Origin: Paraburkholderia phenoliruptrix
GTDB lineage: Bacteria; Pseudomonadota; Gammaproteobacteria; Burkholderiales; Burkholderiaceae
Direction: 5' to 3'
DNA length: 64,000 nucleotides
Assembly: GCF_902859825.1 (NCBI RefSeq)
Contig: NZ_CADIKB010000009.1
Coordinates: 1 to 64,000, forward strand
Shown: piece by piece, positions 10,345 through 19,773 of the stretch
How the letters are laid out: every line of letters starts with the position of its first letter
How positions within the stretch are numbered: position 1 is the stretch's first letter
Made by a program: the position numbers and the translations under genes
Notes under the pieces: generated by a model
The model's database searches: none
Told to the model about the DNA's origin: nothing
Seen by the model: only the letters and a program-made list of their open reading frames with translations

Positions 10345-11895
10345 TCACTTCACTCGCCTTTTGAAATACGCGTATTTGAAGCCCATCAGCCAAAGCATAC
10401 CGAAATATAGCGCAGCAAACAGCACGAGGCAGGCCGCAAGCAGCGCGATACGGTCGAGTGGCCGGTCATGCATGCCGATCCAGTCGAAGCTGCGCGACAG
10501 CCAATGCATGGCACCCGCGAGGACGAGACACGCGCCGAACAACTGCACGAAGAACTTGAGCCAGCCGCTCGACGGCATATAGATGCCGCGCTTGCGCAGG
10601 CCGAGGAACAACAGCAGCGCGTTACCGCAAGCACCAAGCCCGACGCTCAGCGTGAGCCCCGCGTGCGCGAAAATCGGCACGAATACGTAGTTGCTCAACT
10701 GCGTGAGAAGCAGCACGACGATACCGATTTTCACCGGCGTCTTGATGTCCTGCTTCGCGTAGAAGCCGGGCGCGAGAATCTTGATCAGGATGAGGCCGAT
10801 CAGCCCGACGCCATAAGCCGCCAGCGCGCGCCCCACCATCACGACCGCATTGCCGTCGAACTTGCCGTAGTGAAACAGCGTGGCCGTCAGCGGCTCGGCG
10901 AAGAAAAACAGCGCGACGGCACTCGGTGCGGCCAGCAGAAACGTGACGCGCAAGCCCCAGTCGAGCAGCGAGGAATATTCGTGCGGGTCGGCGTCGACGT
11001 GCGCTTTCGAAAGGCTCGGCAACAGGATGGTGCCAAGCGCGACGCCGAGGAGCGCGGTCGGGAACTCCATCAGCCGGTCGGCGTAATTGATCCAGGACAC
11101 GGCACCCGGACCAATGCGCGACGCGATGTTCGTATTGATGATGAGACTGATCTGCGCGACGGACACCGCGAACATCGCCGGCACCATTTTCCAGAGCACA
11201 CGCTTCACGCCGCGATGCGCAAGCGCGCGCAGCGGATTGAGCCCGATGCGCGGCACCATGTCGATTTTCTTCAGGCCGGGCAATTGCACGACGAATTGCA
11301 GCACGCCGCCGGCGATCACCGCCCACGCGAGCGCATAGACCGGCGTGTGCACGCGGGGCGCGACGAACACCGCGGCGACGATAAACGACACGTTCAGCAG
11401 CACCGGCGCGAACGCGGGCAGCGAGAAGTTCTTGTACGTATTCAGCACGCCGGACGCGAGCGACGTCAGCGATATGAAGATGATGTACGGGAACATGATG
11501 CGCGTCATGGCGACCGCGAGCGCGTACGCCTGGCCTTCGTGAGCAAGGCCGGAGGCGACCACGAACACCACGCCCGAGGCGCCCAGCACGCCAAGGAGCG
11601 ACAGCACCGCGAGCGCCCAGGCGAGCACCGTCGACGTGGCGTCGACGAGCGCCTTGGTCGCGTCATGTCCCTGCTGGTTCTTGAACTCGGCGAGGATCGG
11701 CACGAAGGCCTGCGAAAACGCGCCTTCGGCGGAAATGCGGCGCAGCAGATTGGGAATGCGGAAGGCGACGTAGAACGCGTCAGTGTATTGACTGGCGCCG
11801 AACGCGCGAGCGATCAGCGTTTCGCGGGCCAGTCCGGTCACGCGCGACAACAGCGTGAAGCCGCTGACCGTCAGCAGGGCTCGGAATAGATTCAT
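10345..11895 (-). CDS. murJ: Lipid II flippase MurJ (MviN)
   Basis: MurJ moves lipid II across the inner membrane for peptidoglycan synthesis. The 516-residue protein is highly hydrophobic, consistent with 14 membrane helices of the MOP superfamily. It starts with the family signature MNLFRALLTVSGFTLLSRVTGLARETLIARAFGAS and contains RRISAEGAFSQAFVPILAE. The ATG at 11895 is chosen because the 52 residues upstream in frame are basic, unconserved leader sequence. It is the first gene of a two-gene unit with the SirB1-like gene. Confidence 0.96.
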   Translation of the reverse strand: MNLFRALLTVSGFTLLSRVTGLARETLIARAFGASQYTDAFYVAFRIPNLLRRISAEGAFSQAFVPILAEFKNQQGHDATKALVDATSTVLAWALAVLSLLGVLGASGVVFVVASGLAHEGQAYALAVAMTRIMFPYIIFISLTSLASGVLNTYKNFSLPAFAPVLLNVSFIVAAVFVAPRVHTPVYALAWAVIAGGVLQFVVQLPGLKKIDMVPRIGLNPLRALAHRGVKRVLWKMVPAMFAVSVAQISLIINTNIASRIGPGAVSWINYADRLMEFPTALLGVALGTILLPSLSKAHVDADPHEYSSLLDWGLRVTFLLAAPSAVALFFFAEPLTATLFHYGKFDGNAVVMVGRALAAYGVGLIGLILIKILAPGFYAKQDIKTPVKIGIVVLLLTQLSNYVFVPIFAHAGLTLSVGLGACGNALLLFLGLRKRGIYMPSSGWLKFFVQLFGACLVLAGAMHWLSRSFDWIGMHDRPLDRIALLAACLVLFAALYFGMLWLMGFKYAYFKRRVK

Positions 11896-12116
11896 GGGGC
11901 GCTTATTATACGGGTGCTGCAAAGGCGGACGACGAGCCAGGAAGCGATTCGGACCGATTTGGCTCGCAGACGTTCGGCGGCGGCGGCGAAATCCGCTGGA
12001 TTTTGTTGTCCGCGGGGGACGCGGCGCGCGGCCGGCCGCGTCCCTGACCAAGGTTCCGACGGCCGAACCGTGCAGCGCCCGCAGCTCAGAGGCGCTGGCG
12101 CTCTAGTGCATTTCCG

Positions 12117-12146
12117 TTGCCACGTCCCTGATTTTGTTGCTATAAT
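12117..12146 (+). promoter_or_regulatory. rpsT promoter
   Basis: TTGCCA (12117-12122), an 18-bp spacer and a perfect TATAAT (12141-12146) form a near-consensus sigma-70 promoter reading toward rpsT. Confidence 0.75.
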
Positions 12147-12218
12147 CGCCGGTTTCGAAGCTCGCTCAGTTGTCGAACGTTCGCGGACGGCTTCCGGAAG
12201 AGGTCCAGGTCGGCACGA

Positions 12219-12339
12219 AGTTACCTGCAGTAGTTACCTGCAGCTGCCCGCCCATGCCTCCTTACATGCCGGAACATGGCGCCGCAAACGCGGGCCCGGC
12301 TTCGCGTAGTAGTTCGATCGTGTTTAGTTCGATCGTTTT
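12219..12339 (+). repeat. Two tandem duplications in the rpsT leader
   Basis: The 13-base unit AGTTACCTGCAGT at 12219-12231 is followed at once by a second copy (12232-12244) that differs in its last base. The 12-base unit TAGTTCGATCGT occurs at 12310-12321 and 12325-12336. Both pairs lie between the promoter and the rpsT start. Confidence 0.8.
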
Positions 12340-12449
12340 TCGACACTTTTGCGCTCTTGGGCAATCGCTTCCAAGAGTTCGGATCTAAAAGCAGCGCCTC
12401 ACCACTTGAAGGTCAGGTACTGGAAACAGGAACAGGATAAGGAACCGTC

Positions 12450-12728
12450 ATGGCTAACTCCGCACAAGCACGCAAGCGCGCCCGCCAGGCCGCCAAGGCA
12501 AACTCGCACAACTCGGCACTGCGCTCGAAGTTCCGCACGGCTATCAAGGCAGTGCGCAAGGCGATCGACGCCGGCGACAAGGCTAAGGCCGCTGAAATCT
12601 TCCAGGCATCGTCGAAGACCATCGACATCATTGCCGACAAGAAAATCATTCACAAAAACAAGGCAGCTCGCCATAAGAGCCGCCTCGCCGCAGCCATCAA
12701 GGGTCTGCAGGCGTCCGCAGCACAGTAA
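12450..12728 (+). CDS. rpsT: 30S ribosomal protein S20
   Basis: This 92-residue, very basic protein binds 16S rRNA in the 30S body. It starts [21 protein letters not shown] and contains [15 protein letters not shown] and [17 protein letters not shown], all conserved in S20. The length is normal. A purine-rich AGGATAAGGA precedes the ATG. It has its own promoter and a leader of about 300 bases. In E. coli S20 limits its own translation, and the long leader here could serve the same purpose, but that is inference. Confidence 0.98.
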   Translation: MANSAQARKRARQAAKANSHNSALRSKFRTAIKAVRKAIDAGDKAKAAEIFQASSKTIDIIADKKIIHKNKAARHKSRLAAAIKGLQASAAQ

Positions 12729-12736
12729 TTCCGGTC

Positions 12737-12802
12737 AGCCCGCTCCGGCGGGCTACCTCCTGTTTCCGCTGCGCATGAAAGCCCGCTTTGGCGGGCTTTT
12801 TT
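12737..12802 (+). terminator. Tandem hairpins ending rpsT
   Basis: A first hairpin (AGCCCGC / GCGGGCT, 12737-12754) has no T run. A second hairpin (AAAGCCCGC / GCGGGCTTT, 12778-12799) is followed by T residues and should be the intrinsic terminator. Confidence 0.85.
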
Positions 12803-12861
12803 GTTTGCGCTGCGTTTGCGCGTCGTCGCTCGCCGCTGCCGGAACCGCCACCGTCGCGCAT

Positions 12862-12886
12862 AAAAAAACCCGCCGATTGCGGGTTT
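12862..12886 (-). terminator. Terminator of the DUF3579 gene
   Basis: Read on the minus strand, an 8-bp stem AAACCCGC / GCGGGTTT with a 5-base loop runs into a T tract. It lies about 30 bp past the stop of the DUF3579 gene. Confidence 0.8.
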
Positions 12887-12914
12887 GCTTTGCGGCGAGC
12901 CTGCTCGCCTTGCC

Positions 12915-13262
12915 TCAGATGATGTGCCGCTTCGCTTGCGGCGGGGGCGCATGCTCGAGTTCGAGCTCGCAGGCCTCGGTCACCACGAGGTCGTTGTCTT
13001 TCGCGAAGTTCATGACGAAATCGAACGCCATGGGTTCGATGTCACGCAAACGGGAATCGAGAATCACGCATTTCAGGTCACCAATCATGGTGGGCCGGAC
13101 ATACAGCGAGTACTGCATGTAAGCGTTCGGGCCTTTCTTCGCGCCCGGTCCAAATGCCGACATCACACCCGCGAGACGCTCCGACCAGTCGCTCGGCCGG
13201 AATCTTTTTCCCGTCGACGTGATGCCCTGAATGAAGTATTCGGTTGGAGCTGCTTCGGCCAT
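12915..13262 (-). CDS. DUF3579 protein
   Basis: This 115-residue protein of unknown function matches DUF3579, with EYFIQGITSTGKRFRPSDWSERLAGVMS and YSLYVRPTMIGDLKCVILDSRLRDIEPMAFDFVM. In betaproteobacteria the family is habitually found beside argF, as here (divergent, 532 bp apart). No signal peptide or membrane segment is seen, so it should be cytoplasmic. ATG 13262 begins MAEAAPTEYF; the long in-frame extension upstream is Arg/Pro-rich and unlike the family. Confidence 0.85.
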   Translation of the reverse strand: MAEAAPTEYFIQGITSTGKRFRPSDWSERLAGVMSAFGPGAKKGPNAYMQYSLYVRPTMIGDLKCVILDSRLRDIEPMAFDFVMNFAKDNDLVVTEACELELEHAPPPQAKRHII

Positions 13263-13794
13263 GTAGAAATACCTGTGTGACTGCCCAGCGGAAGACGGCG
13301 ACAGCAAACAATAGACGGACTGTAAAGCGCTGTGCCCCGCTTTGTGCCCGCCGTGTGCCCGGCCTCCATGCGCCGATCGTGAGCGCCCGCGCCGCGCAGA
13401 CCGCAACCGTGCAGGACGGGCGGCTTTACGCTGACCGCGGTGTGGCCGCTTTGACGCGTGCCGCGCACGGCGCCGCGCGTGCAGCGGCGACCCGTGCGGA
13501 CCACGAGCCGGCCTTGCGAACGGCGCTAGCGATGCCGTGCCCCGACGAGCCAGGCACCGGCCTGGTGGGCCTTGGAAGAACCCGCAGATTATAGCGCAGC
13601 GGGTGTTTTTCCGCACTGCACACAAGCTTATTCCGACAGCGCAGCAAGACTTTCAAACCGCTTTCCCGGCCCTTACCCGGCCTTTTGGCCGACTCGTCAA
13701 ACGAGGCGAAATCCTTTATGCTGCATGGAGTTACCACAAAACGACGGCGGCGCCGTCCGGCACTCCTGCCGGGTGAGACCGCCGTATTTGTTTC
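13263..13794. other. 532-bp divergent region between DUF3579 and argF
   Basis: No gene is seen. On the minus strand there is a perfect TATAAT at 13588-13593 without a clear -35, a candidate start for DUF3579 transcription. The argF promoter should lie near 13700-13760, but no consensus pair stands out. Confidence 0.4.
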
Positions 13795-14724
13795 ATGACC
13801 GCCAAGAAAATTCGCCACTATCTGCAGTTCAAGGATTTCTCGCTAGACGACTACGAGTACGTGCTGGAGCGCGCGCGAATTCTCAAGCGCAAGTTCAAGA
13901 ACTACGAGACTTACCATCCGCTGCACGACCGCACGCTCGCCATGATCTTCGAAAAGAATTCGACGCGCACGCGCCTGTCGTTCGAAGCCGGCATTTTCCA
14001 GTTGGGCGGCCATGCCGTCTTCATGAGCACGCGCGACACCCAGCTAGGCCGCGGCGAACCTATTGAAGACGCGGCGCAGGTTATCTCGCGCATGGTCGAC
14101 ATCATCATGATCCGCACGTTCGGTCAGGACATCATCCAGCGCTTCGCGGAAAATTCGCGCGTGCCGGTGATCAACGGGCTGACGAACGAATATCACCCGT
14201 GCCAGGTGCTGGCCGACATCTTCACGTACTTCGAGCATCGCGGTCCGATTCGCGGCAAGACGGTCGCGTGGGTTGGCGACGCCAACAACATGCTCTACAC
14301 GTGGATCGAAGCGGCGCAGATTCTCGGCTTCAGGCTGCGCCTCTCGACGCCGCCCGGCTACAAGCTCGACCGCGCGCTCGTCGCGGCGGAAAGCGCGCCG
14401 TTTTTCGAGGAATTCGACGACCCGAACGAAGCATGCGCAGGCGCCGATCTTGTCACCACCGACGTGTGGACCAGCATGGGCTTCGAAGCGGAAAACGAAG
14501 CGCGCAAGAAGGCCTTCGCCGACTGGTGCGTCGACGCGGAAATGATGTCGCGCGCTCATCCAGACGCGCTGTTCATGCACTGCCTGCCGGCCCATCGCGG
14601 CGAAGAGGTGAGCGCGGAGGTGATCGACGGTCCGCAAAGCGTCGTGTGGGACGAAGCGGAAAACCGTCTGCATGTGCAAAAGGCGTTGATGGAATATCTG
14701 CTGCTCGGCAAGCTCAATCACTGA
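13795..14724 (+). CDS. argF: Ornithine carbamoyltransferase
   Basis: ArgF joins carbamoyl phosphate to ornithine to give citrulline. The 309-residue protein has the carbamoyl-phosphate loop STRTR at 56-60, the HPCQVLADIFT motif, WVGDANNMLYTW in the ornithine domain, and the catalytic MHCLPAHRGEEV motif. This form is the short anabolic enzyme. It is followed 263 bp later by argG, so the two last-but-one steps of arginine synthesis are adjacent; argH is not in the window. Confidence 0.97.
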   Translation: MTAKKIRHYLQFKDFSLDDYEYVLERARILKRKFKNYETYHPLHDRTLAMIFEKNSTRTRLSFEAGIFQLGGHAVFMSTRDTQLGRGEPIEDAAQVISRMVDIIMIRTFGQDIIQRFAENSRVPVINGLTNEYHPCQVLADIFTYFEHRGPIRGKTVAWVGDANNMLYTWIEAAQILGFRLRLSTPPGYKLDRALVAAESAPFFEEFDDPNEACAGADLVTTDVWTSMGFEAENEARKKAFADWCVDAEMMSRAHPDALFMHCLPAHRGEEVSAEVIDGPQSVVWDEAENRLHVQKALMEYLLLGKLNH

Positions 14725-14987
14725 GTTCGAGCGCCTTGCCGCGGCGGCGGCGTCGGGCGCGACGGGGCGACGGGCGCGGCGGGGCCTCGACCGCGAGGTG
14801 ACGCGCGCCGCCTGGCGGTCGCAGCCGCGGGTGAAGCCGCAGCGCTCCTCGCAGCAAGCCGGCAAACTGCGCCGCCAGACGCCAAAAACGCGGACTCTCA
14901 CCGATTTAGTGTCAAAATAGTTGTTTTCCGCGCTCCGGAACCGCCGGCGCGCCTTGTGTTCCCGCTTTCTCCAGCTACGAGTTCACC

Positions 14988-16214
14988 ATGAGCGATATCA
15001 AGAAAGTCGTGCTCGCCTATTCGGGCGGCCTCGACACCTCCGTCATCCTGAAGTGGTTGCAGGACAATTACGACGCCGAAGTCGTCACGTTCACGGCCGA
15101 CATCGGCCAGGGCGAAGAGCTGGAACCGGCGCGCAAGAAGGCCCTGCAACTGGGCATCAAGCAGGAAAACATCTTTATCGAAGACTTGCGCGAAGAATTC
15201 GTGCGCGATTTCGTGTTCCCGATGTTCCGCGCCAACACCATTTACGAAGGCGAGTACCTGCTGGGCACGTCGATCGCGCGTCCGTTGATCGCCAAGCGCC
15301 AGATCGAGATTGCCCGCGCCACCGGCGCGCAGGCCGTGTCGCACGGCGCAACCGGCAAGGGCAACGACCAGGTTCGCTTCGAACTCGGTTACTACGCGCT
15401 GGAGCCGGGCATCAAGGTGATCGCGCCGTGGCGCGAATGGGACCTGCTGTCGCGCGAAAAGCTGCTCGCTTACGCCGAAAAAGCCGGCATTCCGATCGAA
15501 ATGAAGCACAAGCAGGGCGGCGCGCCGTACTCGATGGACGCGAATCTGCTGCACATCTCGTTCGAAGGCCGTCACCTGGAAGACCCGAAAGCGGAAGCCG
15601 AGGCCGACATGTGGCGCTGGACGGTGTCGCCGGAAGCGGCACCCGATCAGCCCGAATACGTCGACATCGAATACGAACACGGCGATCCGGTCGCGCTGAA
15701 CGGCAAACGTCTGTCGGCGGCGGAAATGCTGACTGAACTGAACCGCCTGGGCGGCAAGCACGGCATTGGCCGTCTGGACCTGGTGGAAAACCGCTACGTC
15801 GGCATGAAGTCGCGCGGCTGCTATGAAACGCCGGGCGGCACGATCATGCTCAAGGCGCACCGCGGCATCGAGTCGATTACGCTCGACCGCGAAGTCGCGC
15901 ACCTGAAGGACGACCTGATGGCCCGCTACGCGTCGCTGATTTATAACGGCTACTGGTGGAGCCCGGAGCGGCGCGCGCTGCAAGTGCTGATCGACCACAC
16001 GCAGGAAAAGGTCAACGGCTGGGTGCGCGTGAAGCTGTACAAGGGCAGCGTCTCGGTCGTCGCTCGCGATTCGAAGGAAACGCTGTTCGACAAGACGATC
16101 GCCACGTTCGACGACGACGGCGGCGCCTATAACCAGGCCGACGCCGGCGGCTTCATCAAGCTGAATGCGCTGCGTATGCGGATCGCGGAGAACGCGCGTC
16201 GTCAGCGCGGCTAG
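14988..16214 (+). CDS. argG: Argininosuccinate synthase
   Basis: ArgG condenses citrulline and aspartate with ATP to argininosuccinate. The 408-residue protein has the PP-loop [11 protein letters not shown] at 10-20, the [13 protein letters not shown] and [12 protein letters not shown] segments, and [20 protein letters not shown] in the synthetase domain. It corresponds to the shorter (about 400-residue) family of argininosuccinate synthases. ATG 14988 matches the family start [15 protein letters not shown] terminator follows. Confidence 0.97.
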   Translation: MSDIKKVVLAYSGGLDTSVILKWLQDNYDAEVVTFTADIGQGEELEPARKKALQLGIKQENIFIEDLREEFVRDFVFPMFRANTIYEGEYLLGTSIARPLIAKRQIEIARATGAQAVSHGATGKGNDQVRFELGYYALEPGIKVIAPWREWDLLSREKLLAYAEKAGIPIEMKHKQGGAPYSMDANLLHISFEGRHLEDPKAEAEADMWRWTVSPEAAPDQPEYVDIEYEHGDPVALNGKRLSAAEMLTELNRLGGKHGIGRLDLVENRYVGMKSRGCYETPGGTIMLKAHRGIESITLDREVAHLKDDLMARYASLIYNGYWWSPERRALQVLIDHTQEKVNGWVRVKLYKGSVSVVARDSKETLFDKTIATFDDDGGAYNQADAGGFIKLNALRMRIAENARRQRG

Positions 16215-16308
16215 GCGCTAGCACCGGCAAGGCTTGGCCAGGACGCCCCGGCGCGGGTGCGTTTGTCGCGCATGCATCGAACGCCAGCGCAATAAACAGG
16301 CCAAAAAG

Positions 16309-16342
16309 AAAGGCGCCGAGAGGACACTCCGGCGCCTTTTTT
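16309..16342 (+). terminator. Rho-independent terminator of argG
   Basis: A 10-bp stem AAAGGCGCCG / CGGCGCCTTT with an 11-base loop is followed by a T run, about 95 bp after argG. It may also end the convergent murB transcript. Confidence 0.88.
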
Positions 16343-16421
16343 ATGTGCGACTCAAACCTCGGCCCATTCGTGCGGCTCGCCTCACGCGATCACGAGCACA
16401 CGAGCACACAAGCTCGCGCGC

Positions 16422-17468
16422 TCACAAGCAAACCGGCTCGGCTTCCAGCTCGACGCCGAATTTCTCCATGACGTCATGCTGGATCGCACGCGCAAGCGTC
16501 AGTATGTCTGCCCCGCTCGCGCCGCCGCGATTGACGAGCACGAGCGCCTGACGCTCGTGGACGGTCGCCGCGCCGATTGAACGGCCCTTCCAGCCGCATC
16601 GGTCGATCAGCCAGCCGGCTGCGAGCTTCACACGTCCGTCCGGTTGCGCGTAGGAGACAATGTCCGGCTCGCGGCGCTTCAGCGCGTCGAACTGGTCGGC
16701 GCCGATCACCGGATTCTTGAAGAAGCTGCCCGCGTTGCCCAGTTCGAGCGGATCGGGCAGCTTGGCGCGCCGCACGGCGACCACCGCGTCGAAAATGGCC
16801 CGCGCGTCGGGTTCCTCGCCGCCCGCCTCATAGCCGTTCGCCGCCAGTTGGCGCGCGAGATCCGCATAGCTCGCTCGCGGCTGCCACACCTTCGGCAAAC
16901 GGAAGGTGACCGATGTGATGACGAAACGGTCGCGCCCTTCCCGCTTGAAAAAACTGTCGCGATAGCCGAACGCGCAGGCCCGCGCGTCCAGCTCGACGGT
17001 GTTGCCTGACGCCAGCTCGACGGCGCGCAGCCATGCGAAGCGCTCGCACATTTCCAGCCCGTACGCGCCGATGTTCTGAATGGGCGCCGCGCCGACCGTG
17101 CCCGGAATCAACGCGAGGTTTTCGAGACCCGGCAAGCCTTGCGACAGCGTCCATGCCACGAACTCGTGCCACGGCTCGCCGGCAGCCGCCTCGACATAGA
17201 TTGCCTCGGCGTCCTCACCGACGACGCGGCGACCGCGCAGCGCAACGATGAGCACGAGTCCCGCGAAGTCGCGCGTCAGCACGACGTTGCTGCCGCCGCC
17301 CAGCACGAGCCGCGGCAAACCGGCCGCGCGCGGATCGTTCACCGCCGGGAGCAACTGCGCTTCATGTTCGATGCGGCACGCCCATTGCGCACGGACATCG
17401 AAACCAAAGGTGTTATGCGCCTTCAGCGGATAGCCGGCAATAAACTCGGGGGAATCGGATTGGGACAT
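16422..17468 (-). CDS. murB: UDP-N-acetylenolpyruvoylglucosamine reductase
   Basis: MurB uses NADPH and FAD to reduce UDP-GlcNAc-enolpyruvate to UDP-MurNAc in the cytoplasm. The 348-residue protein begins with the typical [22 protein letters not shown] and has the FAD-binding [19 protein letters not shown]. It also shows [21 protein letters not shown], the FGYRDSFFK motif and [12 protein letters not shown] with the catalytic Ser. The [22 protein letters not shown] spacer and the C-terminus mark a type I enzyme. It converges with argG and diverges from yajQ. Confidence 0.96.
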   Translation of the reverse strand: MSQSDSPEFIAGYPLKAHNTFGFDVRAQWACRIEHEAQLLPAVNDPRAAGLPRLVLGGGSNVVLTRDFAGLVLIVALRGRRVVGEDAEAIYVEAAAGEPWHEFVAWTLSQGLPGLENLALIPGTVGAAPIQNIGAYGLEMCERFAWLRAVELASGNTVELDARACAFGYRDSFFKREGRDRFVITSVTFRLPKVWQPRASYADLARQLAANGYEAGGEEPDARAIFDAVVAVRRAKLPDPLELGNAGSFFKNPVIGADQFDALKRREPDIVSYAQPDGRVKLAAGWLIDRCGWKGRSIGAATVHERQALVLVNRGGASGADILTLARAIQHDVMEKFGVELEAEPVCL

Positions 17469-17640
17469 CGGAATAGAGCGTTGACGACGGACGGAACTGC
17501 TGCGGGCTGCGGAGCCCGCGCGGCGGCGTTGGGCAAATGAGGGTGGCGTCGGTAAAATGACGTCGGTCCGTGATTATAGCGAGTGCCTCGCGACGAGCCG
17601 CCGGCCGCGTCGCGCACCGCCGCACTATTGGGAGAATGCA

Positions 17641-18126
17641 ATGCCATCGTTTGACGTCGTCTGCGAAGCGAACATGATCGAAGTCAAGAACGCGATCGAG
17701 CAGTCCAACAAGGAAATCTCAACCCGCTTCGACTTCAAAGGGTCCGACGCGCGCGTCGAACACAAGGAAAACGAGATCACCGCCTATGCCGACGACGACT
17801 TCAAGCTCGGCCAGGTGAAAGACGTGCTGCTCTCGAAAATGGCCAAGCGCAATGTGGACGTGCGCTTTCTCGACTACGGCAAGATCGAGAAGATCGGCGG
17901 CGACAAGGTCAAGCAGGTCATCAAGATCAAGAAAGGCGTGTCGGGCGATCTGTCGAAGAAAATCGTGCGCCTTGTGAAGGACAGCAAGATCAAGGTCCAG
18001 GCGAGCATTCAGGGCGACGCCGTGCGCGTCACCGGCGCAAAGCGCGACGATCTGCAAAGCGTGATCGCCTTGCTGCGCAAGGACGTGACCGACACGCCGC
18101 TCGACTTCAACAATTTCCGCGATTAA
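17641..18126 (+). CDS. yajQ: YajQ-family nucleotide-binding protein
   Basis: This 161-residue cytoplasmic protein begins [21 protein letters not shown] and contains the family-specific [30 protein letters not shown] and a C-terminal [11 protein letters not shown]. YajQ has two RNP-like folds. In Xanthomonas a homologue binds cyclic di-GMP; elsewhere it binds nucleotides or RNA, so the ligand here is uncertain. The frame opens further upstream, but family similarity begins at ATG 17641, preceded by GGGAGA. Confidence 0.95.
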   Translation: MPSFDVVCEANMIEVKNAIEQSNKEISTRFDFKGSDARVEHKENEITAYADDDFKLGQVKDVLLSKMAKRNVDVRFLDYGKIEKIGGDKVKQVIKIKKGVSGDLSKKIVRLVKDSKIKVQASIQGDAVRVTGAKRDDLQSVIALLRKDVTDTPLDFNNFRD

Positions 18127-18353
18127 GGTCCATTTGTCGAGGCTGATCGACGCCTACAGGCGCTTATCGACTCAGCGCCGCGCCCAAGCCGCACCCGGCG
18201 CTGCAACGGCGAGTGGAAGGCAGGAACCCGCAAGCGCAACCGTCGATATGACAGAGCTTGCCTGACTTCAGTAGCATTAGGCGCCGCCGGCAACAGCGCA
18301 GAGGGCGTAGCACCGACCGCGCCCCCGCCAGTAGCGAGCAACAGAGCAACCGT

Positions 18354-18995
18354 TCAACGTTCCTTGCCCGCGCCGGCCGCGGCCGCCGCCGCCTTCTTCT
18401 TGTCGCCGATCCTGCTTTCCTCGCCGCGCATCAGCTTGCCGATGTTGCCGCGATGTCGCCACACGAGCAGCGAGCTCATCACGACAATGGCGAGCGCGAT
18501 GATGTGCGGCCCGAACAGAAAGCCGTCGAAGATCGGCGCGAACACCGCCGCAGCCAGCGCCGCCAGCGACGAATAGCGCGTGAAGAACGCCACGATCAGC
18601 CAGGTGAGCAGCGTGGCCACGCCGAGAATCGGGTTGATCGCGAGCAGCACGCCGGCGGCCGTCGCCACGCCCTTGCCGCCCTTGAAACGGAAGAACACCG
18701 GGTACAGGTGACCCAGAAACACGGCGACTGAGGCGATTGCCACCGAGGTATCGTCGAGCCCATAGCGCGCGCCGAAATGCACGACGAACCATACCGGCAG
18801 CCAGCCCTTGAAGGCGTCGCCGATCAGCGTGAGAATTGCGGCCGTCTTGCTGCCGCTGCGCAGCACGTTGGTCGCGCCCGGGTTGCCCGAGCCGTAGGAG
18901 CGCGGGTCGTCGAGCCCCATGGCGGCGCTCACGATCACGGCGAACGACACCGAACCGATCAGGTAGGCAACGACAGCAACGATCAGGTTTTGCAT
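18354..18995 (-). CDS. plsY: Glycerol-3-phosphate acyltransferase PlsY
   Basis: PlsY transfers the acyl group from acyl-phosphate to glycerol-3-phosphate, the first committed step of phospholipid synthesis in the inner membrane. The 213-residue protein has several hydrophobic helices. It carries the motifs [43 protein letters not shown] and [18 protein letters not shown]. The last 15 residues are a Lys/Ala tail ([15 protein letters not shown]) beyond the usual end. ybaK lies 146 bp upstream on the same strand. Confidence 0.95.
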   Translation of the reverse strand: MQNLIVAVVAYLIGSVSFAVIVSAAMGLDDPRSYGSGNPGATNVLRSGSKTAAILTLIGDAFKGWLPVWFVVHFGARYGLDDTSVAIASVAVFLGHLYPVFFRFKGGKGVATAAGVLLAINPILGVATLLTWLIVAFFTRYSSLAALAAAVFAPIFDGFLFGPHIIALAIVVMSSLLVWRHRGNIGKLMRGEESRIGDKKKAAAAAAGAGKER

Positions 18996-19141
18996 CTGTG
19001 ACTCTTATAAGAATCGGCGGTCTGGAGCTGGATACCTCAACCGCAACGAGGGAACGGAAACCGGCCGGCAACGCGAGGCGGTGGGCCAAAGCGGCGCACA
19101 TTCTACCCAACGCGCGCGCCGCGGAAACATTCAGGCAAACG

Positions 19142-19633
19142 TCAATCCACGCTCGCGCACTGCACCGGCTTCGCGCCCAGCAAATCAACAAGCGCATGCG
19201 GCTCGATACTGACCAGAAAGCCGCGCCGGCCGCCGTTCAGCCAGATCCGGTCCATATCAAGAATGCTCGACTCCACGTACACCGGCATCTGCTTGCGAGT
19301 GCCGAACGGCGACGTGCCGCCGATCAGATAGCCGGAATGCCGGTTCGCCACTTCGGGTTTGCACGGCTCGACGCGCTTTGCGCCGATCTGCCGCGCGAGG
19401 TTCTTGGTGCTGACCGTGCGGTCGCCGTGCATGAGCACGATCAGCGGCTTGGCGTGCTCGTCCTCCATGACAAGCGTCTTCACGACATGATGCTCGTCCA
19501 CGCCGAGCTGGCGCGCGGATTCGCCCGTGCCGCCGTGTTCGACATAGTCGTAGGGATGCTCGCCGAAGGCGACGCCGTGGCGGCGCAGCAACTGCGTGGC
19601 GGGCGTCTCGGAAACGTGTCTGGATTTGCTCAT
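19142..19633 (-). CDS. ybaK: Cys-tRNA(Pro)/Cys-tRNA(Cys) deacylase YbaK
   Basis: This 163-residue editing enzyme hydrolyses cysteine mischarged on tRNA-Pro. Family features are TPATQLLRRHGVAF, EHHVVKTLVMEDE, LMHGDRTVSTKNLAR with the catalytic Lys region, and SGYLIGGTSPFGTRKQMPVYVE. The start MSKSRHVSETPATQ at ATG 19633 is chosen because the 39 residues upstream are not conserved. It is divergent from the acyl-CoA synthetase gene (140 bp apart) and upstream of plsY. Confidence 0.93.
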   Translation of the reverse strand: MSKSRHVSETPATQLLRRHGVAFGEHPYDYVEHGGTGESARQLGVDEHHVVKTLVMEDEHAKPLIVLMHGDRTVSTKNLARQIGAKRVEPCKPEVANRHSGYLIGGTSPFGTRKQMPVYVESSILDMDRIWLNGGRRGFLVSIEPHALVDLLGAKPVQCASVD

Positions 19634-19773
19634 CGGCGCATTGTAATGGCGACTTTGCACAACGGCTATTTGCCGAATGGCCAATTGTGCGGGCCCGGGC
19701 ATTGTGGCACGATCGTTCGAAAATGTTCCGGCGCGATGCACACCGGGCACGCAACCGCATTCAGGAGACGCCC

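Larger units (their letters stand above)
11896..12449. other. Intergenic region between murJ and rpsT with rpsT leader
   Basis: No protein gene is seen. The region holds the rpsT promoter at 12117-12146 and a leader of nearly 300 bases with two short tandem duplications (12219-12243 and 12310-12339). It also contains the upstream region of murJ. Confidence 0.6.

Noticed and set aside
9350..11889. Two long plus-strand frames (about 410 and 473 codons) opposite the SirB1-like gene and murJ
   Set aside because: They mirror the codon pattern of the true minus-strand genes and show no family features.
13580..13610. Hairpin ACCCGC / GCGGGT followed by T residues before argF as an arginine attenuator
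   Set aside because: The stem is only 6 bp with a 13-base loop. No leader peptide with Arg codons is visible, and it lies about 190 bp from argF.
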